64,000 nt of DNA from Pseudidiomarina planktonica. Its GTDB lineage: Bacteria > Pseudomonadota > Gammaproteobacteria > Enterobacterales > Alteromonadaceae. Below, one piece after another: positions 1 to 7,800 of this stretch. Every line of letters begins with the position of its first letter. The first letter of the stretch is position 1. Location of the stretch: NCBI RefSeq assembly GCF_900177775.1, contig NZ_FXWH01000001.1:310001-374000 (forward strand), in the 5' to 3' direction. The notes under the pieces were generated by a model, which was not told the origin of the DNA, ran no database searches, and saw nothing but the letters and a program-made list of their open reading frames with translations. A program made the translations under genes and the position numbers.

Positions 1-565
1 TCGCCTGCCACTGCTCATCAAAGTGGGTGGTGGGTAAGCGTTTGAAATCTGACCGTACAAATTGACTGACTTTGCCGTCAACATAGGCCAGTAATAAGTT
101 CGCCAGTACGCCCTCATCTAAACTGAAACTGGCCTGTTCACGCAGTTTGCGTTCGCGCAGTGCTTGTTTTACCTGACTTTCTATTTTCTCAAATAAAAGT
201 TCTACGCGGGTGCGCAGGCGTTCGTGCTCGCCCATCAGTGCGTCACCGGTCAGAATACGGCTAATGCCCGGGTTGCGTTCAGCAAAGGTTAGCACCAGCT
301 TCAAAATTACCTGACAACGGGTGAGCGTGTCTTTCTCAACTTCCAGAATCTGATTAATACGCGACAAAATAGTGTCTTCGGTAAACTCAATAAGCCCTTC
401 AAACATACGTGCTTTAGAAGGGAAATGACGATACAACGCAGCTTCTGAAACACTTAATTCAGCAGCCAAACGTGCAGTAGTAATGCGCTGGCCAGGCCTG
501 GTTTGTAACATGGTAGCCAGGCTTTGCAGAATCTCTTCGCGACGATTACGCTTTTGTGCTGTCAT
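1..565 (-). CDS. slmA: Nucleoid occlusion factor SlmA (C-terminus cut by window edge)
   Basis: TetR-family DNA-binding protein that, in the known family, binds sites on the chromosome and blocks FtsZ assembly over the nucleoid. 188 codons are visible from the ATG at 565-563; the usual length is about 196-198, so only the last few residues lie outside the window. The N-terminus [20 protein letters not shown] and a helix-turn-helix around residues 29-50 (key residues [12 protein letters not shown]) match SlmA closely. An AAGGA ribosome site lies about 9 bases upstream of the ATG. It follows dut by 17 bases in the same direction, so coaBC-dut-slmA is probably one transcription unit. The order slmA-dut-coaBC-radC is common in this bacterial group. 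Confidence 0.93.
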   Translation of the reverse strand, partial: MTAQKRNRREEILQSLATMLQTRPGQRITTARLAAELSVSEAALYRHFPSKARMFEGLIEFTEDTILSRINQILEVEKDTLTRCQVILKLVLTFAERNPGISRILTGDALMGEHERLRTRVELLFEKIESQVKQALRERKLREQASFSLDEGVLANLLLAYVDGKVSQFVRSDFKRLPTTHFDEQWQA

Positions 566-582
566 GGTTAACTATCCTTGTT

Positions 583-1038
583 TTACTGTTTACCTGAGTG
601 GCCGAAACCGCCTTCACCCCGATCGCTTTCGGTGAAGTTATCAACCACCTGAAACTGCGCTTGCACTACCGGCAAAATTACCAGTTGCGCAATACGGTCG
701 CCCGGCTCGATAGTAAAGGCCGTAGTCGAACGGTTCCAGCAGGATACTTTCAGCTCGCCCTGATAATCTGAATCAATCAGACCCACCAGATTACCCAGTA
801 CAATACCGTGTTTATGGCCAAGGCCAGAGCGGGGTAGGATAGTGGCGGCCAGACCCGGATCGCCAATGTGAATAGCTATGCCAGTGCCGAGCAAGTGGGT
901 CTCGCCCGGCTCGATAGTTAACGGGGCATCCAGGCAGGCGCGTAAATCTAATCCGGCTGAACCAGGGGTGGCGTATTCAGGTAGGGCAATGGTGTCGCCC
1001 ACACGAGCATCTAAAATTTTTACATCAATGGTTGTCAT
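583..1038 (-). CDS. dut: Deoxyuridine 5'-triphosphate nucleotidohydrolase (dUTPase)
   Basis: Hydrolyses dUTP to dUMP and pyrophosphate, keeping uracil out of DNA and supplying dUMP for thymidylate synthesis. All five trimeric dUTPase motifs are present: GSAGLDLRA (26-34), PRSGLG (69-74), [11 protein letters not shown] (86-96, with the catalytic Asp region), GDRIAQLV (113-120) and the mobile C-terminal [10 protein letters not shown] (140-149). The length of 151 residues is normal for the bacterial enzyme. It sits between coaBC (44 bases upstream) and slmA in one direction, the arrangement seen in many gammaproteobacteria. The ATG at 1038 fits the family N-terminus. No odd features. Confidence 0.97.
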   Translation of the reverse strand: MTTIDVKILDARVGDTIALPEYATPGSAGLDLRACLDAPLTIEPGETHLLGTGIAIHIGDPGLAATILPRSGLGHKHGIVLGNLVGLIDSDYQGELKVSCWNRSTTAFTIEPGDRIAQLVILPVVQAQFQVVDNFTESDRGEGGFGHSGKQ

Positions 1039-1082
1039 GTTGCTGCATGTCCATAGTTTGAATTATTAAATGGATAGAACTA

Positions 1083-2345
1083 TCAGGAATTGTTTGGCAA
1101 CTGCCCGGCTATTCGCTCCAGCATTGCCTGTGCCAGCTGCGTTTTCGGCATACTGGTAAACTCGTGTTGCTGTAACTGTTGTTTACTATTGTGCCAGTAC
1201 AGAGTTACCGCATTATTGTCGCTGTTAAAGCCAATACTTGTATCACTCACATCGTTGGCTGCAATCATGGTCAGCTGTTTGCGCTTCAATTTATCTACCG
1301 CATAGCTTTCCACATTGTTGGTTTCCGCGGCGAAACCTATAGTTACCGGCGGATTTTCCAGTGCTGCAACTTCGGCAAGAATATCCGGGTTGCGCACCAA
1401 CTGCAGGGTGAATTCGTTTTGTTGCTGTTTCTTCAGCTTTTCATGAGCAACTTCGGCAGGGCGATAATCGGCTACCGCTGCGCAACCAATAAAAATATCC
1501 GCCGCTGCTACCTGACGCATTACCGCCTGGTGCATGTCTTTGGTGGAAACAACATCAATGCGATCAACTCCAGCCGGAGTGGGCAGTGGGCAAGGGCCTG
1601 CCACTAAAGTAACGCGAGCGCCCATAGCCGCGGCCTGACCAGCCAGGGCAAAGCCCATTTTTCCGGAGCTGTCATTGGACAAATAACGAACCGGGTCAAT
1701 AGCTTCGCGAGTAGGGCCTGCGGTAATTAAAATATGTTTGCCGCTTAGTAGCGCTGGTGTCGTGGTGGCTGCTGATTGATTGCCAAGCAGCTCAGTTAAC
1801 TGTTGTACCAGCTCCAGCGGCTCTAACATGCGACCTGCGCCAATATCACCACAAGCCTGACTGCCACTGCCCGGACCGAACACAGCCACACCACGTTGCT
1901 GTAACAGCGCCAGGTTGGCGGTTACCGCAGGTGCCGCCCACATTTGTTGGTTCATAGCAGGTGCTATAGCTAGCGGCGCCGCTGTGGCCAGACATAAGGT
2001 GCTGAGTAAGTCATCGGCGAAGCCATGCGCCAGTCTGGCCATGGTGTTCGCACTGGCTGGCGCAATTAAAATGGCATCGGCCCACTTGGCCAGCTCAATG
2101 TGACCCATGGCGGCTTCGGCGGCGGGGTCCAGTAAGTCCTGACTCACTGGTTCACCGGATACGGCCTGCAGGGTGAGCGGCGTAATGAAGGCAACTGCGC
2201 CCTGAGTCATTACCACGCGCACATTCGCACCTTGCTCACGCAATCGACGCACCAAATCTGGTGTTTTGTAAGCGGCGATACCGCCACTAACACCAAGCAG
2301 AATATTCTTATTGGCTAAGGAAGCCTGAGTTTGTCCTGCGGACAT
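1083..2345 (-). CDS. coaBC: Bifunctional phosphopantothenoylcysteine decarboxylase / phosphopantothenate-cysteine ligase
   Basis: Carries out two consecutive coenzyme A steps: CTP-dependent joining of cysteine to 4'-phosphopantothenate, then decarboxylation to 4'-phosphopantetheine. The N-terminal flavoprotein CoaC half (about 1-190) shows [10 protein letters not shown] near the start, the substrate-binding PAMNQQMW and the Cys-containing [15 protein letters not shown] flap. The CoaB half (about 200-415) shows [27 protein letters not shown] and the KLKK motif. 420 residues is a normal length. It is the first gene of the probable coaBC-dut-slmA unit and is divergent from radC across 213 bases, in which I see no strong promoter match. 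CoaD, another enzyme of the same pathway, is encoded at 31482. Confidence 0.97.
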   Translation of the reverse strand: MSAGQTQASLANKNILLGVSGGIAAYKTPDLVRRLREQGANVRVVMTQGAVAFITPLTLQAVSGEPVSQDLLDPAAEAAMGHIELAKWADAILIAPASANTMARLAHGFADDLLSTLCLATAAPLAIAPAMNQQMWAAPAVTANLALLQQRGVAVFGPGSGSQACGDIGAGRMLEPLELVQQLTELLGNQSAATTTPALLSGKHILITAGPTREAIDPVRYLSNDSSGKMGFALAGQAAAMGARVTLVAGPCPLPTPAGVDRIDVVSTKDMHQAVMRQVAAADIFIGCAAVADYRPAEVAHEKLKKQQQNEFTLQLVRNPDILAEVAALENPPVTIGFAAETNNVESYAVDKLKRKQLTMIAANDVSDTSIGFNSDNNAVTLYWHNSKQQLQQHEFTSMPKTQLAQAMLERIAGQLPNNS

Positions 2346-2558
2346 AAGCGGTTACCTATCCTTATGGGTTCAGCGCCTGCCCAAAGCAGACCACTGTAAA
2401 GCCATGTTAATGCCCTAAAGATAGCATGAGCAGCAAGGCTTTGGCGAGTTGTAGCAATGGCTTATTACCGACAGCAGAATCAGCTTTGGCCGGCAATACG
2501 GCGCACTGGTTCGGCGCTAAACTATGGGCTTGTTACATGAGCCCGGAGGCAAGCGCTG

Positions 2559-3266
2559 GTGAGTGCGGTAAAACAATCTGAAAGACCGAAGTCGTCGTTT
2601 AAACAATGGCCGCACAATGAGCGGCCCCGCGAGAAGCTGCAGCAACTGGGAAGCGGCGCCTTAAGCGACGCTGAACTACTGGCAATTCTATTTGGTACCG
2701 GCGCCCGGGGGCAAGACGTAGTGTCTTTTGCACGCGATTTACTGGGCGCATTTGAAGGTATCGGCGGGGTGTTCGCCGCCTCGCGTAGTAAGTTACTGCA
2801 GCAAAAAGGCGTGGGGCCGGCGCGTGCTAATCAGTTGCTGGTGGTCATGGAGCTGGCCAGGCGTTATCTGGCCTGGCAATTAAGCCGTAGCGACGGCTTT
2901 ACCGATCCAACCATGGTGCGTGACTATTTAACCACCAAATTACGTGACCAGCCGCGCGAGGTTTTTGTGGTGTTGTTGTTAGACAGTCAGCACCGGTTAC
3001 TGAAATACTGTGAGCTGTTTCAGGGCACCATTAATGCGGCCCCGGTATATCCGCGTGAAATTGTGAAACTGGTATTGGAGCATAACGCAGCGGCGGTAAT
3101 TTTGGCGCATAATCACCCGTCAGGGGTGGCGGAACCCTCTCAGGCCGACCAACGGGTTACCGAACGACTAAAAAATGCGCTAACGATGATCGATGTGAGT
3201 TTGTTGGATCATTTTGTGATTGGTGCCGGCAAGCCCGTGTCCTTCGCTGAGCGAGGCTTGCTGTGA
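2559..3266 (+). CDS. radC: RadC family protein (UPF0758, JAB/MPN domain)
   Basis: The family is widespread, but its biochemical role is not settled; the original link to DNA repair was withdrawn for E. coli. The N-terminal helix-hairpin-helix-like part (about 1-100) contains LSDAELLAILFGTGARGQD and KGVGPARANQLL. The C-terminal JAB/MPN metalloprotease-like domain carries HNHPSG at 184-189 followed by a downstream Asp, the pattern expected for zinc binding. The start is a GTG at 2559 preceded by GGAGG at about 2545-2549. 235 residues is a normal length. It is followed by the rpmB-rpmG ribosomal protein genes, a conserved order in gammaproteobacteria, but those have their own promoter. Confidence 0.93.
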   Translation: MSAVKQSERPKSSFKQWPHNERPREKLQQLGSGALSDAELLAILFGTGARGQDVVSFARDLLGAFEGIGGVFAASRSKLLQQKGVGPARANQLLVVMELARRYLAWQLSRSDGFTDPTMVRDYLTTKLRDQPREVFVVLLLDSQHRLLKYCELFQGTINAAPVYPREIVKLVLEHNAAAVILAHNHPSGVAEPSQADQRVTERLKNALTMIDVSLLDHFVIGAGKPVSFAERGLL

Positions 3267-3612
3267 GCCTTGGTGTAAAACACTATGCGCAGTTGGTTGA
3301 AATGCGCGCAAAGTACAAAATGATCGGCCGAAACACTGGCGCTTTATTGCTCTGTCTTGTATAGTAGCGCACCATTGTTTGACTGCACCACAAATGGTTT
3401 TTCCATTTGCTTGGTTTCGCATCGCTGCAAAGCTGGTGTGACAAGGGTTAAACGTGGATCAGATAACTCATATGCATGATCATAAAGATCAAAAAAACGC
3501 CGTGATGACTTGATTGCCGAGCCTATTTGCTGTATAAAATGCGCCCTCGGATTTCAAGGCAAGGCCGCGATGGGCGACAGGCGAGCTTGAAGCAATTTTT
3601 GGAGTAAAAACG
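3267..3612. other. Intergenic region between radC and rpmB
   Basis: 346 bases without a supported gene. The right-hand part holds the rpmB promoter and a leader of roughly 70 bases ending in the rpmB ribosome site (GGAG at 3601-3604). The left-hand 200 bases show no open frame with a plausible start and no clear hairpin with a T tract. Confidence 0.6.
3510..3538 (+). promoter_or_regulatory. Predicted sigma-70 promoter of rpmB-rpmG
   Basis: A -35 box TTGATT (3510-3515) and a -10 box TATAAA (3533-3538) are separated by exactly 17 bases, about 75 bases before the rpmB ATG. Good consensus match and correct orientation; the start site itself is inferred. Confidence 0.65.
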
Positions 3613-3849
3613 ATGTCACGAGTATGTCAAGTTACAGGAAAGCGTCCGGTTTCAGGTAATAACCGTTCGCACGCGCGCAATGCGACCAAGCGTCGTTTCC
3701 TGCCGAACCTGCAATCTCACCGTTTCTGGGTAGAATCAGAGAAGCGTTGGGTTAAGCTGCGTATCACCACTAAAGGTATGCGCATTATCGATAAAAATGG
3801 TATCGACTCGGTATTAGCGGATCTCCGCGGCCGTGGCGTTAAGGTATAA
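3613..3849 (+). CDS. rpmB: 50S ribosomal protein L28
   Basis: Structural protein of the large ribosomal subunit. The 78-residue product begins [20 protein letters not shown] and continues with the basic [15 protein letters not shown] stretch, matching L28 at normal length. The ATG has a GGAG site 8 bases upstream. rpmG follows 11 bases after the stop, and the two form a small operon driven by the promoter at 3510-3538 and closed by a hairpin terminator after rpmG. Confidence 0.98.
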   Translation: MSRVCQVTGKRPVSGNNRSHARNATKRRFLPNLQSHRFWVESEKRWVKLRITTKGMRIIDKNGIDSVLADLRGRGVKV

Positions 3850-3860
3850 GGAACTAGATC

Positions 3861-4016
3861 ATGCGCGATAAAATTCGTTTAGTATCTTCAGCAGGAACTG
3901 GTTTTTTCTATACTACAGATAAAAACAAGCGCACCATGCCTGAAAAAATGGAAATCAAAAAGTTCGATCCAGTGGTTCGTAAACACGTGATTTTCAAAGA
4001 AGCTAAAATCAAGTAA
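3861..4016 (+). CDS. rpmG: 50S ribosomal protein L33
   Basis: Small large-subunit protein of 51 residues, reading [20 protein letters not shown] and ending [11 protein letters not shown]. The TTDKNKR and [10 protein letters not shown] stretches are characteristic of the gammaproteobacterial L33. There are no CxxC zinc pairs, so this is the zinc-independent form. It lies 11 bases downstream of rpmB with an AAGGA-like site in the gap, and a strong terminator follows. Confidence 0.97.
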   Translation: MRDKIRLVSSAGTGFFYTTDKNKRTMPEKMEIKKFDPVVRKHVIFKEAKIK

Positions 4017-4045
4017 TTAAATGGCAATAGCCGTTTAACTGCTAC

Positions 4046-4078
4046 AAAAACACCCGCCTTCGAGTGGGTGTTTTTTTG
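4046..4078 (+). terminator. Rho-independent terminator of rpmB-rpmG
   Basis: A 7-bp stem, CACCCGC (4051-4057) against GTGGGTG (4064-4070) with one G-T pair and a 6-base loop, is followed by seven T. It lies 30 bases after the rpmG stop. An A run on its other side may let it also serve the convergent oxygenase gene. Confidence 0.85.
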
Positions 4079-4105
4079 TCTGTTTTTCGGCTAAATACCG
4101 GGGAA

Positions 4106-4765
4106 CTAGCGGGTGGGATCAATAACGCCATTAATGCTGGTGTTGTGGCGGAACCAGCCGGTAATACTATAGCGATCGCGGTGTCCTTCCCGAACCTCAT
4201 GAACAAAAGTGTCACTTAAAAACAACACCAGAGTGCCGGCCTTAGGTAGCACTGTTTGCAGCACCTGATGTTGGTCGTCATACATCACTAGTTCGCCACC
4301 ATCGTGCACTTGCCAGTCAGGATTTAAATACACCACAGTGGTCAGAATGCGATTACTGCGGCCTTTAAAGGCATCCAAATGTTTGCGGTAAAAGGCTCCG
4401 GGTGGATAGTGGGCCAAATGTGACTCATAATCGAATAAGCCCATAAATAACTGGCGATTAAGTTGTTGCTGCAGGGTGGCCATGGTGTCTAAATAAGCGC
4501 GCTCAACCGCGTCCTGGGCTTGCAACCAACGGATCCTGTCACGTCGAACCTGCGTATTGGTGGTGTAATTGTCAGCGCGACCAACCCCGGCTTGTTGCCA
4601 GTCGGAATCCTTTAAACCCAGCGCATAGCGGTATAAGTAATCCGCATTCTCTGGATTTATAAAGTTAGGTACAATTGCATAGCCTTTGCTTGCTAGTTCA
4701 TCAATAGCGTTATCAACCACAGGGTGATTCTCTAGCTTGCTAATCGGCTCCACAAGGGACACCAT
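4106..4765 (-). CDS. 2-oxoglutarate/Fe(II)-dependent oxygenase (prolyl 4-hydroxylase-like, SM-20 type)
   Basis: Predicted non-heme iron oxygenase that couples 2-oxoglutarate decarboxylation to hydroxylation of an unknown substrate. The C-terminal half forms the double-stranded beta-helix domain. Iron ligands are visible as HLD (H129, D131) and H189 in DTFVHEV, and R198 in RYSITGWFR would bind the 2-oxoglutarate carboxylate. DGGELVMYD and GTLVLFLSD are typical of the family. The 219-residue length fits small bacterial members. It is convergent with rpmG and divergent from the unknown gene at 4841, so it is probably a single-gene unit. The substrate cannot be inferred; a ribosomal target would be speculation from its neighbours alone. 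Confidence 0.85.
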   Translation of the reverse strand: MVSLVEPISKLENHPVVDNAIDELASKGYAIVPNFINPENADYLYRYALGLKDSDWQQAGVGRADNYTTNTQVRRDRIRWLQAQDAVERAYLDTMATLQQQLNRQLFMGLFDYESHLAHYPPGAFYRKHLDAFKGRSNRILTTVVYLNPDWQVHDGGELVMYDDQHQVLQTVLPKAGTLVLFLSDTFVHEVREGHRDRYSITGWFRHNTSINGVIDPTR

Positions 4766-4840
4766 GAGTATTCCTCAGGTAGAAGTGGTTATCAGGTAAT
4801 TACAGCTATATCACTATAGCGCGAAATATAGGGGAACCTT

Positions 4841-5425
4841 ATGGTTCAGCGCAATGAAAAACAGGGCATTCTGGGTATAAATTTAACACGCCGGGGTTGG
4901 AATAACGTACTTATTTACGTGATTCTGGCTATTGCCCTGTTGTTTTGGAAGGTATTCCCGGTGCACGAGGACGCCGATACCACTAACGCGCCAACTGCGG
5001 TTGCAGATGAGAGTGAGGTGAAGAATGAGGCGGAGAGCGTGTTGGAATCGGATGCCGCCGCGAACGCGACGGCGTTGTTCCCTGATGTTGCTATTGTCGA
5101 ATTAGCAACGCCGGTATTAAGGCTGGAGCAAAGCGACCAGGGTTGGCTTTATAACGATCAAGTAGTGGCCGATCAGGCCGGTGCGGAACATTTAATTGAG
5201 CGCTGGCAAACACTTCAGGTGAGCGTGACCGAGCAGCAACCGCAAGGTGTTGCTAAGGAAATCATGGTGCGTTTGGCTGACGGGCGGCCACTTATAGTAT
5301 TGGCGTTGTATGAGCAACCTGTGCCAATTATTCAACTACCCGGTGATGATACCCGCTACCGGGCACATCAAATAACTTACAGTCAGTTAACCGGGGCTAA
5401 TTTAAGCCTGCCGGACCCCAATTAA
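4841..5425 (+). CDS. Uncharacterised membrane-anchored protein upstream of mutM
   Basis: I do not recognise this 194-residue protein. It has a short basic N-terminus, one predicted membrane segment (about 22-40, key residues VLIYVILAIALLFWKVF), then an acidic Asp/Glu/Ala-rich linker (about 42-85) and a compact C-terminal part (about 90-190) with alternating hydrophobic residues suggesting beta structure. This topology suggests an inner-membrane anchor with a periplasmic domain. It ends 31 bases before mutM in the same direction and may be co-transcribed with it, although no shared function is evident. The ATG at 4841 has a GGGGAAC stretch upstream. Confidence 0.7.
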   Translation: MVQRNEKQGILGINLTRRGWNNVLIYVILAIALLFWKVFPVHEDADTTNAPTAVADESEVKNEAESVLESDAAANATALFPDVAIVELATPVLRLEQSDQGWLYNDQVVADQAGAEHLIERWQTLQVSVTEQQPQGVAKEIMVRLADGRPLIVLALYEQPVPIIQLPGDDTRYRAHQITYSQLTGANLSLPDPN

Positions 5426-5456
5426 CCGCACTAGCAGCCGTGAGAACTAAGTAGTT

Positions 5457-6272
5457 ATGCCTGAATTACCTGAAGTTGAAGTTAGCCGGTTAGGAATTTC
5501 ACCGCACCTTGAAGGTCAGCACATAAACCAAGTTGTGGTGCATGATTCACGGCTGCGCTGGCCAGTGCCCGACACGGTTCAGCAGTTAGCGGGCGCCTTA
5601 ATAAACAGGGTTGAACGGCGTGCAAAGTATTTGCTGATAGACACTACTAAGGGTGTGCTGATTATGCACTTGGGTATGTCCGGTAAACTGCGGGTGGTAC
5701 CGGCTAGTACCACTTTGGTGAAGCATGACCATGTGGAGCTGAAGTTGCAGAATGGTCAGACCCTGCGGCTGAATGATCCGCGTCGTTTTGGCGCGGTGTT
5801 GTTTAGTCAGCGTGAGGAGCTAGCGCAGCATCCGCTGCTGCATAAGCTGGGGCCAGAGCCATTAACGGAAGCCTTTCATGCTGACTATGTGATTGAGCAG
5901 GCAAAAGGCCGAACTCAGGCGGTAAAAACCTTCATTATGGATAATCATGTGGTGGTTGGCGTTGGTAACATTTATGCCAATGAAGCCTTGTTTAAAGCCG
6001 GAATTCATCCGAAACGCGCCGCCGGCAGAATCAGCAAAGCCAGATATCAACGCTTGGTTGCCCTGATTAAGGAAACTCTGCTCGCAGCCATAGAACAAGG
6101 TGGCACCACTTTGCAGGACTTTACTCAGGTAGACGGTCAACCGGGTTACTTTAAGCAACACTTATTGGTTTATGGGCGCGGCGGCAAAATGTGCATGACC
6201 TGTAAAACCCGCTTGCGGGAAATCAGGCTGGGCCAGCGCAGCACCGTTTATTGCCCACAATGCCAACGTTAA
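5457..6272 (+). CDS. mutM: Formamidopyrimidine-DNA glycosylase
   Basis: Base-excision repair glycosylase/AP lyase that removes 8-oxoguanine and formamidopyrimidines. The N-terminal PELPEVE contains the catalytic proline (P2 after Met removal) and E3. [16 protein letters not shown] is the helix-two-turn-helix region. A C-terminal zinc finger has cysteines at 246, 249, 266 and 269. 271 residues is a normal length. In E. coli mutM lies near rpmG-rpmB-radC, and that order is partly kept here, with two extra genes between. It converges with bioH across a 9-base gap. Confidence 0.97.
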   Translation: MPELPEVEVSRLGISPHLEGQHINQVVVHDSRLRWPVPDTVQQLAGALINRVERRAKYLLIDTTKGVLIMHLGMSGKLRVVPASTTLVKHDHVELKLQNGQTLRLNDPRRFGAVLFSQREELAQHPLLHKLGPEPLTEAFHADYVIEQAKGRTQAVKTFIMDNHVVVGVGNIYANEALFKAGIHPKRAAGRISKARYQRLVALIKETLLAAIEQGGTTLQDFTQVDGQPGYFKQHLLVYGRGGKMCMTCKTRLREIRLGQRSTVYCPQCQR

Positions 6273-6281
6273 AGCAGTAGG

Positions 6282-7058
6282 TTAGTGTTGGTTTATAAAA
6301 GTTAGTAAGCGTTCACTAAGCTCTTGCCCATGCGCAATGAATGGCGCGTGAGAGGCTTGTTCCACCACCCACTGGGGTGAATCAGGCACTAGCTGCTGAA
6401 TGGCCTTAGCTGCGCTTACCGGCACTAAGGTATCGCGTTCGCCATATACCCGCCACAGCGGACACTGCAAGTGCGGTAAGCGACTACGTAAATCAGTGTC
6501 GGCCAGAATCTTTAGCCCCCCGCGTAGCGCAACTAGCTCTGGCAACGGCTTCTCAAATACCAATTCTTTGATAAGTTTGGTGTCGGCCCGGACGTTGGGG
6601 CTGCCCATGGCCTGAATGGCCAAAAACCGCGCCACGGTTTGCTCAAAGTCGTCTTTCAACTGGCGCTGGAATAACCCTAACACCGACGCCTTCATGCCCG
6701 GCCAATTGTCATCTTCTAAAAACCGCGGTGAGGTAGCCATAGTGGTAAGCGTTTTCACCCGGTCCGGCGCCTGCAACGCTAACTCAGTGGCAATTAAACC
6801 GCCCATAGACCAGCCCAGCAGGTGAAACGAATCCGGTAATTCCGGTAGGAGCAACTTAACGTAGTTGGCCAAGGAAACTTCAGTTTCAGCCGGCCAGGGC
6901 GAGTCGCCAAAGCCTGGTAAGTCGATGCAATGCACCCGAAAGTGGGGGGTTAAAAAAGGTAAGAGTGGTTGCCATACTCTGGCGTTCAGTCCCCAGCCAT
7001 GGAGTACAACTAAATCCGCGCCTGCGCCACTGCTTTGCTGCCAGATCTTGGTTACCAT
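6282..7058 (-). CDS. bioH: Pimeloyl-[acyl-carrier protein] methyl ester esterase BioH
   Basis: Alpha/beta hydrolase that removes the methyl ester from pimeloyl-ACP in biotin synthesis. Early HGWGLNARVWQPL, the nucleophile elbow GWSMGG with Ser84, a GERDTLVP Asp region and a C-terminal SHAPF His complete the triad, and the whole protein matches BioH at 258 residues. I set the start at 7058 (MVTKIWQQ), preceded by AAAGAGAAC; a longer frame to 7118 would add 20 residues and run into comF. It is divergent from comF by 31 bases, a bioH/comF pairing common in gammaproteobacteria. No other bio genes are in the window. Confidence 0.92.
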   Translation of the reverse strand: MVTKIWQQSSGAGADLVVLHGWGLNARVWQPLLPFLTPHFRVHCIDLPGFGDSPWPAETEVSLANYVKLLLPELPDSFHLLGWSMGGLIATELALQAPDRVKTLTTMATSPRFLEDDNWPGMKASVLGLFQRQLKDDFEQTVARFLAIQAMGSPNVRADTKLIKELVFEKPLPELVALRGGLKILADTDLRSRLPHLQCPLWRVYGERDTLVPVSAAKAIQQLVPDSPQWVVEQASHAPFIAHGQELSERLLTFINQH

Positions 7059-7089
7059 TATGTTCTCTTTGTGACCGGGGAATAGCGCT

Positions 7090-7797
7090 ATGGTAGCTTG
7101 GCTGTGGGGGCTTGCCAAGAGTTTGCCCGGGCAAATACAGCCGGGCTGCTGTTATTTATGCCAATTACCGTTAGCGGTAGCCGAAGTACATTTCTGTGCG
7201 GTTTGTTTGGCAGATTTACCGCGTTTGCCGCCGCAGTCAATTCGCCACTGGGCGCCGGCCGATGAACGCACTGATGCTTGCCGATATTGGTTTTGCGCTT
7301 TACCCTGGCATAGCTCAGCAACCTATTTAATTCAGCAATTCAAATTCTCCCGTCAGCCTGAACTGGCTCAGGTACTGGCTCCTTTGTTGGCGGCGCATGT
7401 CACGCGTTGCTATCAGCACCACCAGCAGCCGTTGCCGGACTACATTGTGGCCATGCCGCAAACCGCTAGCCGCTGGCGCAACCGGGGCTACAATCAGGCG
7501 GGGTTATTGGCAGCTAACCTGGCGAGCTTGCTACCCGTGAGCTATTGGCCCGGTATGTTACGACGGTTGCAACATCAGAGTGAGCAGCATAAATCATCCG
7601 CGCAGCAGCGCTGGCAGAACCTGGAAACAGGGGTGCATTGTACGGTTCAATTACAGGGCGAGACTATTGCGGTGGTTGATGACGTACTTACCACGGGAGC
7701 TTCAGTTACCGCGGTAGCAACAGCATTGCGGCGGCGAGGTGCCGCGAAGGTTGATGCCTGGACCTTCGCTTATACCTTGCCGCCGCAACGGGATTAG
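7090..7797 (+). CDS. comF: ComF/GntX family phosphoribosyltransferase-like protein
   Basis: Family known from competence (ComF) and as GntX in E. coli; the enzymatic substrate is not established. The N-terminal zinc-type cysteines are C20/C21, C24, C36 and C39. The C-terminal phosphoribosyltransferase domain carries the PRPP loop VVDDVLTTGAS (195-205). RNRGYNQAG (near 130) is a typical family motif. 235 residues is a normal length. It starts 31 bases from the divergent bioH and ends 3 bases before the end of the M14 peptidase gene on the other strand. Confidence 0.88.
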   Translation: MVAWLWGLAKSLPGQIQPGCCYLCQLPLAVAEVHFCAVCLADLPRLPPQSIRHWAPADERTDACRYWFCALPWHSSATYLIQQFKFSRQPELAQVLAPLLAAHVTRCYQHHQQPLPDYIVAMPQTASRWRNRGYNQAGLLAANLASLLPVSYWPGMLRRLQHQSEQHKSSAQQRWQNLETGVHCTVQLQGETIAVVDDVLTTGASVTAVATALRRRGAAKVDAWTFAYTLPPQRD

Positions 7798-7800
7798 TGC

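Noticed and set aside
1090-2103. Several open frames antisense to coaBC
   Set aside because: They have no ribosome sites or recognisable domains and mirror the codon pattern of the real gene.
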